Counted from the stretch's first letter, positions 36,106 to 47,356 are shown. The stretch is 64,000 bases of DNA from Pseudomonas sp. StFLB209 (GCF_000829415.1 NZ_AP014637.1:2554001-2618000), one strand, 5' to 3'. Notes: generated by a model not told the origin, from the sequence alone. A program made the numbers and translations.

Positions 36106-37277
36106 GGCAGCAGTTGATCCCAGACAGGTATGGCCAGTGGCGGCTTGGGCAGGTCATTGGCCGCAGGCTGCGCGGTTGGCTGGATGCCGTCCTTGCTCAG
36201 CGCGGCGAGGACCCGGTCGGCGAAGTCTGGCGCCAGGGCCAGCTTGGTCGGCCAGCCGACCAGCAAACGGCCCTGCTCAGCGACGAAGGCGTTGTCGGGG
36301 CGGACCAGCCCTGATTGTTCTGGCTCGGCGCGGTCGACCCGCAGCGTGGCCCACTGCACCTGATCCAGATCGATCCACGGCAGTAGCTTGTGCAGCTCTT
36401 CCCGGGCTGCAGCGATCTGCGCTGCCGGCTCGCGGGCGACACCGTCGGCTTCGGCAATATCACCGCCCAGATACCAGACATTCTGGCCATCGGCGGCTGG
36501 GTGGGTGGTGACGGTGATGCGTGGCTTGGGGCCTCCGCCCAGGCAGTGAGCGAACAGTGGCTTGAGGGCCGCGCCCTTGGCCAGCACCATGTGCAATGGA
36601 CGACGCTGCATTTTCGGCTGGTTGATGCTCAATGTTTGCAGCAGGTCGGCAGTCCCTGCACCGGCACTGAGCACAATGCGCTGGGCCTGAATGTCGCGGC
36701 CATCCACCCGCAGGCCGACCAGTTGCCCATCGGCCAGCAGCGGTTCAATCTGCTGGCCGGCCAGCAGGCTATCGCCGGCCAGTTGCGCCAGGCGTTCGAT
36801 CAGGCTCGGCACATCCACCACCAGTTCGGCCAGACGGTAAACCTTGCCTTTGAATTTCGGGTGTTGCAGAGCGGGGGGCAATTCATTGCCCTTGACCTGA
36901 TCGACGCGGCCACGCACCGCCTTGCTGGCAAAAAAGCTGGTGAGGTTGCCGGCCAGGGTGCCCGGCGACCACAGGTAGTGGGCTTCGGACAACAACCTGA
37001 CACCGGCCAGATCAAGCTCGCCATTACCGGCCAGAGCTTCGCGCCAGCGCCGCGGCATATCGGCGATGGCTTCCGAAGCGCCGGTCAGGGCTCCGTGCAG
37101 CGCATATTTGGCACCGCCATGAATGATGCCCTGCGACTTGAGACTCTGCCCGCCGCCGAGGCTGGCGTTTTCCACCAGCACAGTGGCAAAGCCCTGACCG
37201 CGCAGGCGGGCGTTGAGCCAGAGACCGGCGACCCCGCCGCCCACAATAAGGACGTCGGTGGAGATAACAGATGGCAT
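36102..37277 (-). CDS. FAD-dependent oxidoreductase (DAO family, PA4991-like)
   Basis: A 391-residue protein with the N-terminal dinucleotide-binding motif DVLIVGGGVAGLWLNARL (GxGxxG with the later acidic residue in LVENASLGGGQSLKSQG), typical of glycerol-3-phosphate or D-amino-acid-oxidase type flavoproteins. The ATG at 37277 follows GAGGTGCCC; longer in-frame extensions run into the SMR gene region and are not homologous. It precedes and overlaps the aldo/keto reductase. Substrate unknown. Confidence 0.9.
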   Translation of the reverse strand: MPSVISTDVLIVGGGVAGLWLNARLRGQGFATVLVENASLGGGQSLKSQGIIHGGAKYALHGALTGASEAIADMPRRWREALAGNGELDLAGVRLLSEAHYLWSPGTLAGNLTSFFASKAVRGRVDQVKGNELPPALQHPKFKGKVYRLAELVVDVPSLIERLAQLAGDSLLAGQQIEPLLADGQLVGLRVDGRDIQAQRIVLSAGAGTADLLQTLSINQPKMQRRPLHMVLAKGAALKPLFAHCLGGGPKPRITVTTHPAADGQNVWYLGGDIAEADGVAREPAAQIAAAREELHKLLPWIDLDQVQWATLRVDRAEPEQSGLVRPDNAFVAEQGRLLVGWPTKLALAPDFADRVLAALSKDGIQPTAQPAANDLPKPPLAIPVWDQLLP

Positions 37278-37321
37278 GGGCACCTCATGGCGTAAACGAT
37301 GCCGGCCATTATAGGGGGTTA

Positions 37322-37654
37322 TCAGTGCCCTGCGGTTTTCGAGAACAACTGGATCACTACCACGCCAAGCACGATCAGGCCCATGCCCAGTACCGCTGGC
37401 AAGTCGAGCTTCTGGCCGTAGATGAACAGCGCGGCGATGCTCACCAGCACGATGCCCATGCCCGACCATATGGCATAGGTCACCCCCACCGGAATGGTGC
37501 GTACCACGATGATCAGCATCCAGAACGCGACGGTATAGCCACAGATGACCAACAGCAGCGGCAGTGGGGCGCTCAGGCCCTTGACGGCTTTCATCGAGGT
37601 GGTGGCGACAACTTCGGCGCAAATGGCAATGGCCAGCAGGTAATAGGCATTCAT
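37322..37654 (-). CDS. emrE: SMR family multidrug efflux protein (EmrE-like)
   Basis: Proton-coupled exporter of cationic drugs. The 110-residue protein has four transmembrane helices, with the essential glutamate in AICAEVVATTSMKAVKG (helix 1) and the family block GVTYAIWSGMGIVLVSIAALF (helix 3). The ATG at 37654 follows CAGGAGTCCGCC. It corresponds to PA4990 and is divergent from a LysR-type gene that may regulate it. Confidence 0.92.
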   Translation of the reverse strand: MNAYYLLAIAICAEVVATTSMKAVKGLSAPLPLLLVICGYTVAFWMLIIVVRTIPVGVTYAIWSGMGIVLVSIAALFIYGQKLDLPAVLGMGLIVLGVVVIQLFSKTAGH

Positions 37655-37714
37655 GGGCGGACTCCTGTTCAGTGGCGCGCATTCTAGAATGTCCATGGAT
37701 GGGGTAAAGTCATT

Positions 37715-37737
37715 ACCTATCTGTTATGGAGATAGGT
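37715..37737. promoter_or_regulatory. Palindrome in the emrE-like/LysR divergent gap
   Basis: ACCTATCT and AGATAGGT are perfect inverted arms separated by 7 bases. The right arm overlaps the ribosome-binding GGAG of the LysR gene, whose ATG begins 3 bases later. The shape suits a regulator site, most simply autoregulation by the LysR protein. Confidence 0.5.
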
Positions 37738-37739
37738 TG

Positions 37740-38630
37740 ATGGCAGGACAATGGGATCTGGAACAGATGCGCCTGTTCGCCCGCGTCGCCGAGTTACGCT
37801 CGTTCTCGGCCGTGGCTCGCGAGCAGCGCAAGGCGCAATCGGCCGTCAGCAGTGCGATTGCTCTGCTTGAGCAAGACCTTGGTGTCAGCCTGTTCGAGCG
37901 CAGTAGCGGTCGCCAGCCGAGTTTGACCGAACATGGTCAAGCGCTGCTGGAGGATGTGCGTGAACTGCTGCGCCACTGCGAGCGGCTGGATGGCCACGCG
38001 CTTGCATTGATGCGCGGCCAGGAAGCGTTGTTGCGCATCGCCCAGGACGAAGCCATGCCCCATCAACCGGTGATCGACAGCCTCGATGGGCTGGCCAACC
38101 GCTTTCCTTTCCTGCAAGTGCAACTGGCCAGCGGTGCCCAAGGCGATGTGGCCCGCAAGCTGGTCGAACGGCGGGCCGATATCGGCCTGTTCTTCAGCCA
38201 TGACGATGTGCCAGCCTCACTGGAACGCCGTTCGCTGGGCAGCGTGGAAATGGTCACGGTCTGTGCGGTTGATCACCCGCTGGCCAAAGAGCGCTGGGTA
38301 ACCTGTCAGCAACTGGCCCGTCACCGGCAACTGCTGATCACCGCCCAGCAAAGCGACTACCCCGGCGGCGAGGCGCTCAGTTCTCAGGTCTGGCGGGCTG
38401 ACAGCTTCTACGCCATGGCCGAACTGCTGATGCGCGGTCTGGGCTGGGCCTGGCTGCCCCGGCACGTGGTGCAATACCCCACCTACCAGAGCCAGATGGT
38501 CGAACTGCCCAGCGAATGGCGCCCGCCAGCGCTGGTGGTGGAACTGGCCTGGCGTCGCGATACACCGCTGGGGCCGGCGGCAAAATGGCTGGCCGAGCGC
38601 TTTGCGGTGCATTTGCAGGCGATTGGCTGA
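37740..38630 (+). CDS. LysR-type transcriptional regulator
   Basis: A 296-residue regulator with an N-terminal winged helix-turn-helix (MRLFARVAELRSFSAVAREQ, then QSAVSSAIALLEQDLGVSLFER, residues about 10-55) and a periplasmic-binding-like effector domain. The ATG at 37740 has GGAGATAGG upstream. It equals PA4989 in place. It is divergent from the SMR pump gene, suggesting but not proving control of it. Effector unknown. Confidence 0.92.
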   Translation: MAGQWDLEQMRLFARVAELRSFSAVAREQRKAQSAVSSAIALLEQDLGVSLFERSSGRQPSLTEHGQALLEDVRELLRHCERLDGHALALMRGQEALLRIAQDEAMPHQPVIDSLDGLANRFPFLQVQLASGAQGDVARKLVERRADIGLFFSHDDVPASLERRSLGSVEMVTVCAVDHPLAKERWVTCQQLARHRQLLITAQQSDYPGGEALSSQVWRADSFYAMAELLMRGLGWAWLPRHVVQYPTYQSQMVELPSEWRPPALVVELAWRRDTPLGPAAKWLAERFAVHLQAIG

Positions 38631-38664
38631 TCATCGACCCCGGATCCTTGTAAACTTCGCCGCC

Positions 38665-39939
38665 ATGAACAGAACTCTCTATACCCTGCTGTTTCACCTG
38701 GGCCTGCCGCTGGTTGCGCTGCGCCTGTTCCTGCGTTCGCGCAAGGCGCCTGCTTATGCCCGGCGTATCAAAGAACGCTTTGCCTTCGGTCTGCCGCCGA
38801 TGCGCCAGGGCGGGATCTGGGTGCATGCGGTGTCGGTGGGCGAGAGCATTGCTGCTGCGCCGATGGTCCGGGCGCTGCTCAAGGCGTACCCGCAGCAGAC
38901 CATCACCCTGACCTGCATGACGCCCACCGGTTCCGAGCGGATTCAGGCGCTGTTCGCCAATGAGCCGCGGATTCAGCACTGCTACCTGCCCTATGACCTG
39001 CCGTGGGCGGCAGGACGGTTTCTGGACCATGTACGGCCGCGGCTGGGCATCATCATGGAGACGGAGCTGTGGCCCAACCATATTCACCAGTGCGCGCGAC
39101 GCGGTATCCCGGTGGTGTTGGCCAATGCCCGGCTGTCCGAACGTTCGGCACGGGGTTATGCACGGTTTGCCGGCCTGACCCGGCCGATGCTGGCAGAAAT
39201 GAACGGCTTTGCCGTACAGACAGAGGCCGAAGCCCAGCGCTTTCGTGACCTAGGCGCGCGGCCCGAATGCGTGACGGTCACCGGTTCGATCAAGTTCGAC
39301 TTGACCATCGACCCACAGTTGCCGGTACAGGCTGCGCACTTACGCGAGCAATGGCAGGCCACGGCCCGGCCGGTATGGATCGCCGCCAGTACCCACGCGG
39401 GCGAAGACGAGAGCATCCTGGCGGCCCATCGCCAATTGCTCGCCAGCCACCCGCAGGCCTTGCTGATCCTGGTCCCGCGCCACCCCGAGCGTTTCGACAG
39501 CGTGCACGAGCTGTGCCGCCAGCAAGGTTTCGACACGGTCCGGCGCTCCAGCGGCCAGCCGGTGACCGCCACGACCACCGTGCTGTTGGGCGACACCATG
39601 GGCGAGCTGCTGTTTCTCTATGCACTGGCCGACTGCGCCTTTGTCGGCGGCAGCCTGGTGCCCAATGGCGGTCACAACCTGCTGGAACCGGCCGCGCTGG
39701 GCAAACCGGTACTCAGCGGCCCGCACCTGTTCAACTTCCTGGAAATCGCCGCCATGCTGCGCACCGCCGGCGCCCTGCAGCAAGCCAGCGACCCGACCGC
39801 ACTGGCCAAGGCCGTACAGCACCTGTTCGAGCAGCCCGACCAGGCCCGCCGCATGGCCGAGGCCGGTTTGCAGGTGATGAAAGCCAATCAGGGCGCCTTG
39901 CAGCGGCTATTGGCGTTGATTGATCGGTTGGTGGCCTAG
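38665..39939 (+). CDS. waaA: 3-deoxy-D-manno-octulosonic acid (Kdo) transferase
   Basis: Adds Kdo residues to lipid IVA, the essential first step of core assembly. The 424-residue GT30 protein starts with a membrane-anchoring hydrophobic stretch (LYTLLFHLGLPLVALRLF) and has WVHAVSVGE with the catalytic glutamate, TGSxKFD in VTVTGSIKFDLT and FVGGSLVPNGGHNLLEPAALGKPV in the CMP-Kdo binding half. The ATG at 38665 was chosen because the frame upstream is the end of the LysR gene. Followed by a REP-type pair. Confidence 0.96.
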   Translation: MNRTLYTLLFHLGLPLVALRLFLRSRKAPAYARRIKERFAFGLPPMRQGGIWVHAVSVGESIAAAPMVRALLKAYPQQTITLTCMTPTGSERIQALFANEPRIQHCYLPYDLPWAAGRFLDHVRPRLGIIMETELWPNHIHQCARRGIPVVLANARLSERSARGYARFAGLTRPMLAEMNGFAVQTEAEAQRFRDLGARPECVTVTGSIKFDLTIDPQLPVQAAHLREQWQATARPVWIAASTHAGEDESILAAHRQLLASHPQALLILVPRHPERFDSVHELCRQQGFDTVRRSSGQPVTATTTVLLGDTMGELLFLYALADCAFVGGSLVPNGGHNLLEPAALGKPVLSGPHLFNFLEIAAMLRTAGALQQASDPTALAKAVQHLFEQPDQARRMAEAGLQVMKANQGALQRLLALIDRLVA

Positions 39940-39961
39940 GGGACGTGCCGCGCGGTCGTAC

Positions 39962-40043
39962 AGCAAACACGAGATCCTGTAGGACCGGCTTTAGCCGCGA
40001 AGGCTTCCCGGCTAAAGCCGGTCCTACGAGGTCCGTGTTTGCT
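39962..40043. repeat. REP-type inverted pair (REPIN-like) after waaA
   Basis: GTAGGACCGGCTTTAGCC (39979-39996) and its exact reverse complement (40010-40027) are flanked by a second perfect pair, AGCAAACACG (39962) and CGTGTTTGCT (40034). A related arm, GAGCTCCTAC, follows at 40074-40083. The core matches the common pseudomonad REP consensus. It separates the convergent waaA and tolC genes and may end both transcripts. Confidence 0.85.
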
Positions 40044-40090
40044 ACGCGACAGCGGGGCGCCGAGGCGGCGGGCGAGCTCCTACGACATAT

Positions 40091-41530
40091 TCAACGCTTG
40101 GCCGGCCGCTCAAAGTTCTTGCGCGCCTCGGCCGCCAGATCCGGTGGCAGAAAATCCCGGTCCGGGTTGTAGTCAGGCTTCAGATAGCGCGCCAAATCCT
40201 GCAAGTCACCAGGGTTCAACGTCCCGGCCGCCTGCTTCAAGCGCAAGCTGTCGATGATGTAGTCATAGCGCGTGTTGTTGTAGTCACGCACCGACGCATA
40301 CAACTGACGCTGGGCATCGAGCACATCGACGATATTACGGGTGCCCACTTGATAACCAATCTCCGTCGCTTCCAGCGCACTCTGGTTGGAGATGATCGAC
40401 TGCTTGCGCGCCTGCACCTGTTCCACGTCGGTATTCACCGCACGATGCAGATTGCGGGTGTTCTCCACCACCTGGCGGCGCAGGCTTTCGCGGCGCTGTT
40501 CACTCTGGCTCAGGCGCGCATAGGCCTCCCGTACCTGGGAGCTGGTCAGACCGCCGCTGTACAGCGGGATATTGACCTGCAGACCCACTGTGCGTTGTTC
40601 GACATCGCCGCTGTAGTTGGTGCCCGTGTAATTGGGATTGGAAAACCCTTGCAGATCGTTATCGCCGCGTTGCCAGGTGGCGACAGCATCCACGGTTGGC
40701 GCATGCCCGGCTTTGCGCTGGCGCAGCGTCTGTTGTGCGGCATCGACGGCGTGATTACTGGCCAGCAGGTCGAGGTTTTGCAAGGCGGCGGTGTCGACCC
40801 AGGCCTTGGCGTCGTTGGGTGACGGCGGCAGCACCGGCAGGCTGTGAACAATGCCTTCGATCGCGCTGTATTGGCGATTGGTCAGCGTCACCAAGGCCTG
40901 GAAGGCATCGTCCACCTGACGCTGGGCGATCAGGCGGTTGGCCCGTGAGCTGTCGTAGCTGGCCTGGGATTGCAGCACATCGGTCTTGTCCGACAGGCCG
41001 ACGTCAAAGCGCTCATTGGCCTGATCAAGCTGGCGCCGGAACGCCGACTCCTCGGCTTTGGCAGTCGCCAGATTGTCCTGGGCGCGCAAGACACCGAAAT
41101 AGCTCTGCGCCGATTGCAGGATCAGGTTCTGTTCATTGGCTGACAGCTCCAGCGCTGCCTGTTCGTTGACCGCCTCGGCCGCCTGTAGCTGGAACCAGCG
41201 ATCAGCGCGGAACAGCGGCTGGCTCAGGGTCGCCTGGTACAGGGTGCCGCTGCGGGTGGCGGTGGCCTTGGGCTGGTCGATGCTGGTGCGGGTGCTGCTG
41301 TTCTGGGCGCTGGCCGAGAGGTTGGGCAGCAGGCCGGCACGGGCCTGGGGTACGCCTTCGATACGCGCCTGGTAATCGGCACGGGCGGCGGCCAGATCGG
41401 CGTTGTTGTCCACTGCCTGCTGATAGACATTCACCAGCCCGGTCAACGCCGTCGGTGGTGCATCAGTGGCCCAGCTCGGGGCAATGCAGGCATACGACAC
41501 GGCGAAGGCCAACGGCAATTTGCGCAGCAT
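40091..41530 (-). CDS. tolC: Outer-membrane efflux/secretion channel TolC
   Basis: Trimeric outer-membrane channel for RND/ABC efflux and type I secretion. The 479-residue protein has a signal peptide (MLRKLPLAFAVSYACIAPSWA, cut near residue 21) and the two-fold repeated outer membrane efflux domain: ADYQARIEGVPQARAGLLP in the first half and a matching KAGHAPTVDAVATW in the second, plus long coiled-coil helices. Position matches PA4974. It is divergent from the TPP riboswitch-thiC unit. Confidence 0.93.
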   Translation of the reverse strand: MLRKLPLAFAVSYACIAPSWATDAPPTALTGLVNVYQQAVDNNADLAAARADYQARIEGVPQARAGLLPNLSASAQNSSTRTSIDQPKATATRSGTLYQATLSQPLFRADRWFQLQAAEAVNEQAALELSANEQNLILQSAQSYFGVLRAQDNLATAKAEESAFRRQLDQANERFDVGLSDKTDVLQSQASYDSSRANRLIAQRQVDDAFQALVTLTNRQYSAIEGIVHSLPVLPPSPNDAKAWVDTAALQNLDLLASNHAVDAAQQTLRQRKAGHAPTVDAVATWQRGDNDLQGFSNPNYTGTNYSGDVEQRTVGLQVNIPLYSGGLTSSQVREAYARLSQSEQRRESLRRQVVENTRNLHRAVNTDVEQVQARKQSIISNQSALEATEIGYQVGTRNIVDVLDAQRQLYASVRDYNNTRYDYIIDSLRLKQAAGTLNPGDLQDLARYLKPDYNPDRDFLPPDLAAEARKNFERPAKR

Positions 41531-41684
41531 GGGCGTTCCTTTTCCAGAAGATGATCGCAGTCGGCGAGTGTAGAGCCAGATGTTCGGCGCAACAATCAGC
41601 TATTTCGGCCATTTCAGCCACTTATCGCAGGTGTTGCATTTGGGACTGGCGCTCGCTCCCGAGCCGGCATAGACTGGCGCCGTT

Positions 41685-41772
41685 CTTGTCGGGGTGCCTT
41701 GCTATGAGGCTGAGATCGGTTAAACCGGATCCCGTTGAACCTGATCAGGTTAACGCCTGCGTAGGGAACAAG
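41685..41772 (+). promoter_or_regulatory. TPP riboswitch (THI element) of thiC
   Basis: The conserved core is complete: GGGGTGCC, then CTGAGAT, the central helices and CCTGATCAGGTTAACGCC ending in GTAGGGAA. A P1 stem pairs CTTGT (41685) with ACAAG (41768). About 166 bases separate the aptamer from the thiC start and should hold the expression platform; I did not find an obvious terminator-type T run there, so control of translation or Rho access is more likely. Confidence 0.95.
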
Positions 41773-41875
41773 ATTGCTCGCTCCCGGCGAGTCCTCTTGA
41801 GTGTCGTCCGGGGTCGTGCGTTCAATATTTATGCACCACTTCGCGCCGCGTCACTCTGCGTCATTGCATGCATGA

Positions 41876-43913
<2,038 letters not shown>

Positions 43914-43942
43914 CGTATTCCACTCTATTACCGAGCGTTAAT

Positions 43943-45232
43943 GTGAACACACCTGGCACTTACTCCCCTGACCTGCCGGTCCCCGGCGACAAACGGGTTT
44001 TCGGCGGGCGCGATCTGTTTTCCCTGTGGTTTTCATTAGGGATCGGCCTGATGGTCCTGCAAGCGGGTGCCTTGCTGGCTCCGGGGTTGGGCATGGCCAT
44101 GGCGCTACTGGCGATTGCGCTGGGCACGCTGATCGGCGTGCTGTTACTGGCCAGCGCCGGGGTGATTGGTACTGACACCGGGCTGTCGTCGATGGCGTCG
44201 CTCAAGCTCAGCCTGGGACGGCGTGGGGCGATGCTGCCGGCGGTTCTCAACCTGTTGCAACTGATTGGCTGGGGCTCGTTCGAGATCATCGTCATGCGCG
44301 ATGCAGCCAGCCTGTTGGCCGGGCGCACCTTCGGCGCTGCGGGTCTTTGGAGCAGCCCACTGCTCTGGGCGCTGTTGTTCGGCGGCCTGGCAACGCTGCT
44401 GGCGGTCAGCGGGCCATTGACCTTCGTGCGCAAGATTCTGCGCCAATGGGGGATCTGGCTGCTGTTGGGAGCCTGCCTGTGGTTGACCTGGAACCTGTTG
44501 AGCAAGGCCGACCTGAGCGCGTTGTGGGCCAGGGCAGGGGATGGCTCGATGCCATTTGCCACCGGTCTGGACCTGGCGATTGCCATGCCGCTGTCGTGGC
44601 TACCGTTGATCGCCGACTATTCACGTTTTGGGCGTCGGGCCAAGCCAGTCTTTGTCGGCACGGTGCTGGGCTACTTCATCGGCAACTGCTGGCTGATGAG
44701 CCTGGGCGTGGCCTACACCCTGGCGTTCGCTGCCGACGGTGAAGCCAATGCATTGCTGTTGGCGCTGGCGGGCGCGGGGATGGGCATTCCGCTGCTGTTG
44801 GTGTTGCTCGACGAATCAGAGAAAGCCTTTGCCGATATTCATTCGGCGGCGGTGTCCAGTGCGATGTTGTCGGGGTTGAAGGTCGAACACCTGGCACTGG
44901 CAATCGGGGTACTGTGTACCTTGATTGCCTGTTTTGCGCCATTGGCACAGTACGAAGGCTTTCTGTTGCTGATCGGCTCGCTGTTCGCACCGCTGTTCGG
45001 CGTGGTGCTGGTCGATCATTTTATCGTCCGTCGCCGCCGTACGCCGGCTGCGCTGCCGGCGTTGTACGGTCTGAGCCTGCTGGCCTGGCTGGGCGGCGTC
45101 AGCACCTATCACTTGTTGGCCAATCTGTACCCGCAGGTGGGCGCCACGTTGCCCGCCCTGCTGGTTGCCGGTGCCCTGCTATTTTTGCTGGGGCGTGGTT
45201 TCAGCCGCGACCGGGGAACAGCTCGGGCCTGA
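43943..45232 (+). CDS. cytX: Putative hydroxymethylpyrimidine transporter CytX
   Basis: Nucleobase:cation symporter-1 (NCS1) family permease of 429 residues with about twelve hydrophobic helices. LFSLWFSLGIGLMVLQAG and LIGWGSFEIIVMRDAASLLAG match the CytX subgroup, which is found beside thiamine genes and under TPP control. Here it follows thiC, so uptake and synthesis of HMP are likely co-controlled. The start is a GTG at 43943; the ATG one reading step earlier runs into TGA. Its last 32 bases overlap the convergent lipoprotein gene. Confidence 0.82.
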   Translation: MNTPGTYSPDLPVPGDKRVFGGRDLFSLWFSLGIGLMVLQAGALLAPGLGMAMALLAIALGTLIGVLLLASAGVIGTDTGLSSMASLKLSLGRRGAMLPAVLNLLQLIGWGSFEIIVMRDAASLLAGRTFGAAGLWSSPLLWALLFGGLATLLAVSGPLTFVRKILRQWGIWLLLGACLWLTWNLLSKADLSALWARAGDGSMPFATGLDLAIAMPLSWLPLIADYSRFGRRAKPVFVGTVLGYFIGNCWLMSLGVAYTLAFAADGEANALLLALAGAGMGIPLLLVLLDESEKAFADIHSAAVSSAMLSGLKVEHLALAIGVLCTLIACFAPLAQYEGFLLLIGSLFAPLFGVVLVDHFIVRRRRTPAALPALYGLSLLAWLGGVSTYHLLANLYPQVGATLPALLVAGALLFLLGRGFSRDRGTARA

Positions 45233-45947
45233 TCACACCATTGAGCTGCGGATAGGGAATCTTCAGCTCGATATGGCCCATGGCATAGGGCGCGATGGTG
45301 GTCACCGGATACTTGAGGATCACCGCGCCATAGGTCAATGCCACGTTAGGTGTGCGCTTGAACGGCCAGGTGCTGGCGAACTGCGGGTCTTCGTTGGCTT
45401 TGGTCGAAACCATCCAGGCCTGGTGGGCGAGTTGGGCTTTTTGCCAGAACTCGTTTTCCTTGCCGGGCACTACCATGTCGGCCAGGGTCAGGACTTTCTG
45501 CTGCTGGCGCGAGTAATTGAACAGCGCCCGGCCCGGATCACCATGGGCACCGCCGCTGTCGAGGTAGCTGGACAGTTCAATCACCACGATACCGTCATGC
45601 TGCTCGCGTACCTTGGCTTGCAGGTAGCTGCTGTTGCGGCCTTCGGACTGGCTGAGGAACTGCTGCTCATAGGCTTTCAGGGACGTCGCTGGCGCTGCAC
45701 CCGGGCGGGTCGGGGCCATCTGCAGGAGGTTCTTCTGCACAATGGCATCGAGCCGCGGCTCGTCAGGGAAATGCACGGTATCGATGTTCACCAGCGGGCA
45801 GTCGGCGCTGCTGCAGCCCGGCTTGATCTGCTCCCAGGCCTCGCGTTCGACCTGCAGCGGGGCACGCATGTTGGGCTTGAACAGGCTTTGGCAGGCACCC
45901 AGAGTGACGGCCAGGCAAGCCAGCGCAGCGATCTTCGTTAACGACAT
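45201..45947 (-). CDS. DUF3298-type lipoprotein (PA4972-like)
   Basis: A 248-residue exported lipoprotein. MSLTKIAALACLAVTLGAC is a lipoprotein signal peptide with lipobox LGAC (Cys near 19). The body contains SSYLDSGGAHGDPGRALFNY and the RsiV/DUF3298-type block LTYGAVILKYPVTTIAPYAMG near the end. I took the ATG at 45947 (AAGGATCATC upstream); an earlier in-frame ATG would spoil the signal peptide. Its 3' end overlaps cytX by 32 bases on the opposite strand. No function is established. Confidence 0.88.
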   Translation of the reverse strand: MSLTKIAALACLAVTLGACQSLFKPNMRAPLQVEREAWEQIKPGCSSADCPLVNIDTVHFPDEPRLDAIVQKNLLQMAPTRPGAAPATSLKAYEQQFLSQSEGRNSSYLQAKVREQHDGIVVIELSSYLDSGGAHGDPGRALFNYSRQQQKVLTLADMVVPGKENEFWQKAQLAHQAWMVSTKANEDPQFASTWPFKRTPNVALTYGAVILKYPVTTIAPYAMGHIELKIPYPQLNGVIRPELFPGRG

Positions 45948-46155
45948 GATGATCCTTGGCAGTATCAAAATAAGCGGCTGCGCGATACGCATCCAGGCCG
46001 ATTGGACTGCAAAACCGGTGTTCGGTTCGCCATCGCGACGGATTAGAAATGCTTTACGCCCGCGCGTCTACTCTGGCAGGTAAGGAAGGGGCTGCATCAG
46101 GCCTGCGATGCGCGTTAGGATGGCCCCAAGCCAAATCTTTCGCAGCGAGACTTTC

Positions 46156-46773
46156 ATGACCCAGAGCACCCGATCGACCCCCACGGCCTACGAGATCACC
46201 CGGCGTGAAACCTGTTTCAAGGGGTTCTACAAACTCGACAAGCTGTACTTGCGCCATGAGCTGTTCAATGGCGGTATGGGGCGGGAACTAAGCCGCGAAC
46301 TGTTCGTCCGTCATGACGCGGTCTGTGTGCTGCCGTACGACGCCAGGCGCGACGAAGTGGTACTGATCGAGCAGTTCCGGGTCGGCGCTGCCGAGAAATC
46401 CGGCAACCCGTGGCTGATTGAAATGGTCGCCGGTCTGATCGACAAGGACGAGCAACCGGAAGAAGTTGCTCATCGCGAGGCAGAAGAGGAAGCTGGTCTG
46501 CAATTCAGTGCCTTGTGGCCGATTACCCGGTACTTTCCTTCGCCGGGCGGCAGCGATGAGTATGTGCATCTGTTTCTGGGGCAGTGCGACAGCCAGGGCG
46601 CCGGCGGCGTGCACGGCCTGGAGTCGGAGGGGGAGGACATCCGCGTCACGGTCTGGTCGTTCGACGACGCTTTGCAGGCTGTGGCTGATGGCCGGATCAT
46701 GAATGCGGCAACCATCATCGCCATCCAGTGGCTGGCCTTGAACCGCAATGAAATCAGGGGGCTATGGTCGTGA
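46156..46773 (+). CDS. nudF: ADP-ribose pyrophosphatase, NudF
   Basis: Nudix hydrolase that cleaves ADP-ribose to AMP and ribose 5-phosphate. The 205-residue protein has the Nudix box GLIDKDEQPEEVAHREAEEEAGL starting near residue 96 with all catalytic glutamates, and EMVAG just before it, as in NudF. A run of closely spaced genes follows (DUF1249, cpdA, yqiA, parE, ..., parC), the standard pseudomonad order. It overlaps the next gene by 10 bases. Confidence 0.95.
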   Translation: MTQSTRSTPTAYEITRRETCFKGFYKLDKLYLRHELFNGGMGRELSRELFVRHDAVCVLPYDARRDEVVLIEQFRVGAAEKSGNPWLIEMVAGLIDKDEQPEEVAHREAEEEAGLQFSALWPITRYFPSPGGSDEYVHLFLGQCDSQGAGGVHGLESEGEDIRVTVWSFDDALQAVADGRIMNAATIIAIQWLALNRNEIRGLWS

Positions 46774-47216
46774 ATCTCTTGCGCGAGCGCTACCGTGTCG
46801 ATCTTGCCGGGCTGCAGGCCGCCTGCGAGGCCAATTACGCCCGCCTGATGCGTTTGTTGCCAGACATGCGGACACAAAAAAGCTCGCGCCGGATTGCGGT
46901 GACCCAAGGCGACCAGATGCTGGGGGTGCTGACGCTTGAAGTGGTGCTCGACTGCCCGTACACCACCACCTTGCAGGTGCGCCAGGAGCACAGCCTGCCC
47001 TGGCTGCCGGTGCCCAGCCTGGAAGTGCAGGTCTATCACGACGCGCGCATGGCCGAAGTGATCGGCGCCGAACATGCGCGGCGCTTCCAGGGCATTTATC
47101 CGTACCCCAATGCACACATGCACCAACCAGACGAAAAATCCCAGCTCAACCTGTTTCTCGGTGAATGGCTGAGCCACTGCCTGGCGTGCGGGCATGAGTA
47201 TGAGGCAGTGCGTTGA
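46764..47216 (+). CDS. DUF1249 family protein
   Basis: A 150-residue cytosolic protein found next to nudF and cpdA across gammaproteobacteria (YqiB in E. coli). CEANYARLMRLLPDMR, LEVQVYHDARMAEVI and HQPDEKSQLNLFLGEWLSHCL are the family blocks. The ATG at 46764 follows AGGGGGCT and lies inside the end of nudF, implying translational coupling; a GTG two codons later is possible. No biochemical function is known. Confidence 0.9.
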   Translation: MVVNLLRERYRVDLAGLQAACEANYARLMRLLPDMRTQKSSRRIAVTQGDQMLGVLTLEVVLDCPYTTTLQVRQEHSLPWLPVPSLEVQVYHDARMAEVIGAEHARRFQGIYPYPNAHMHQPDEKSQLNLFLGEWLSHCLACGHEYEAVR

Positions 47217-47356
47217 ACCCGCCGATTCTCGGGGTGTGCGCCGGATCAATACTGGCATTTCAATGCGCGGTCTTGTGATCCGTCACTCATTCGCAGATTT
47301 GCCGCGCTCCGTATCAACTACCATAATCGCAGCGAATCGTCCGGGGGAGACGGCCG

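Noticed and set aside
39945..40090. Possible CRISPR-like array
   Set aside because: Only inverted arms, no regular direct repeats with spacers; it fits REP elements.
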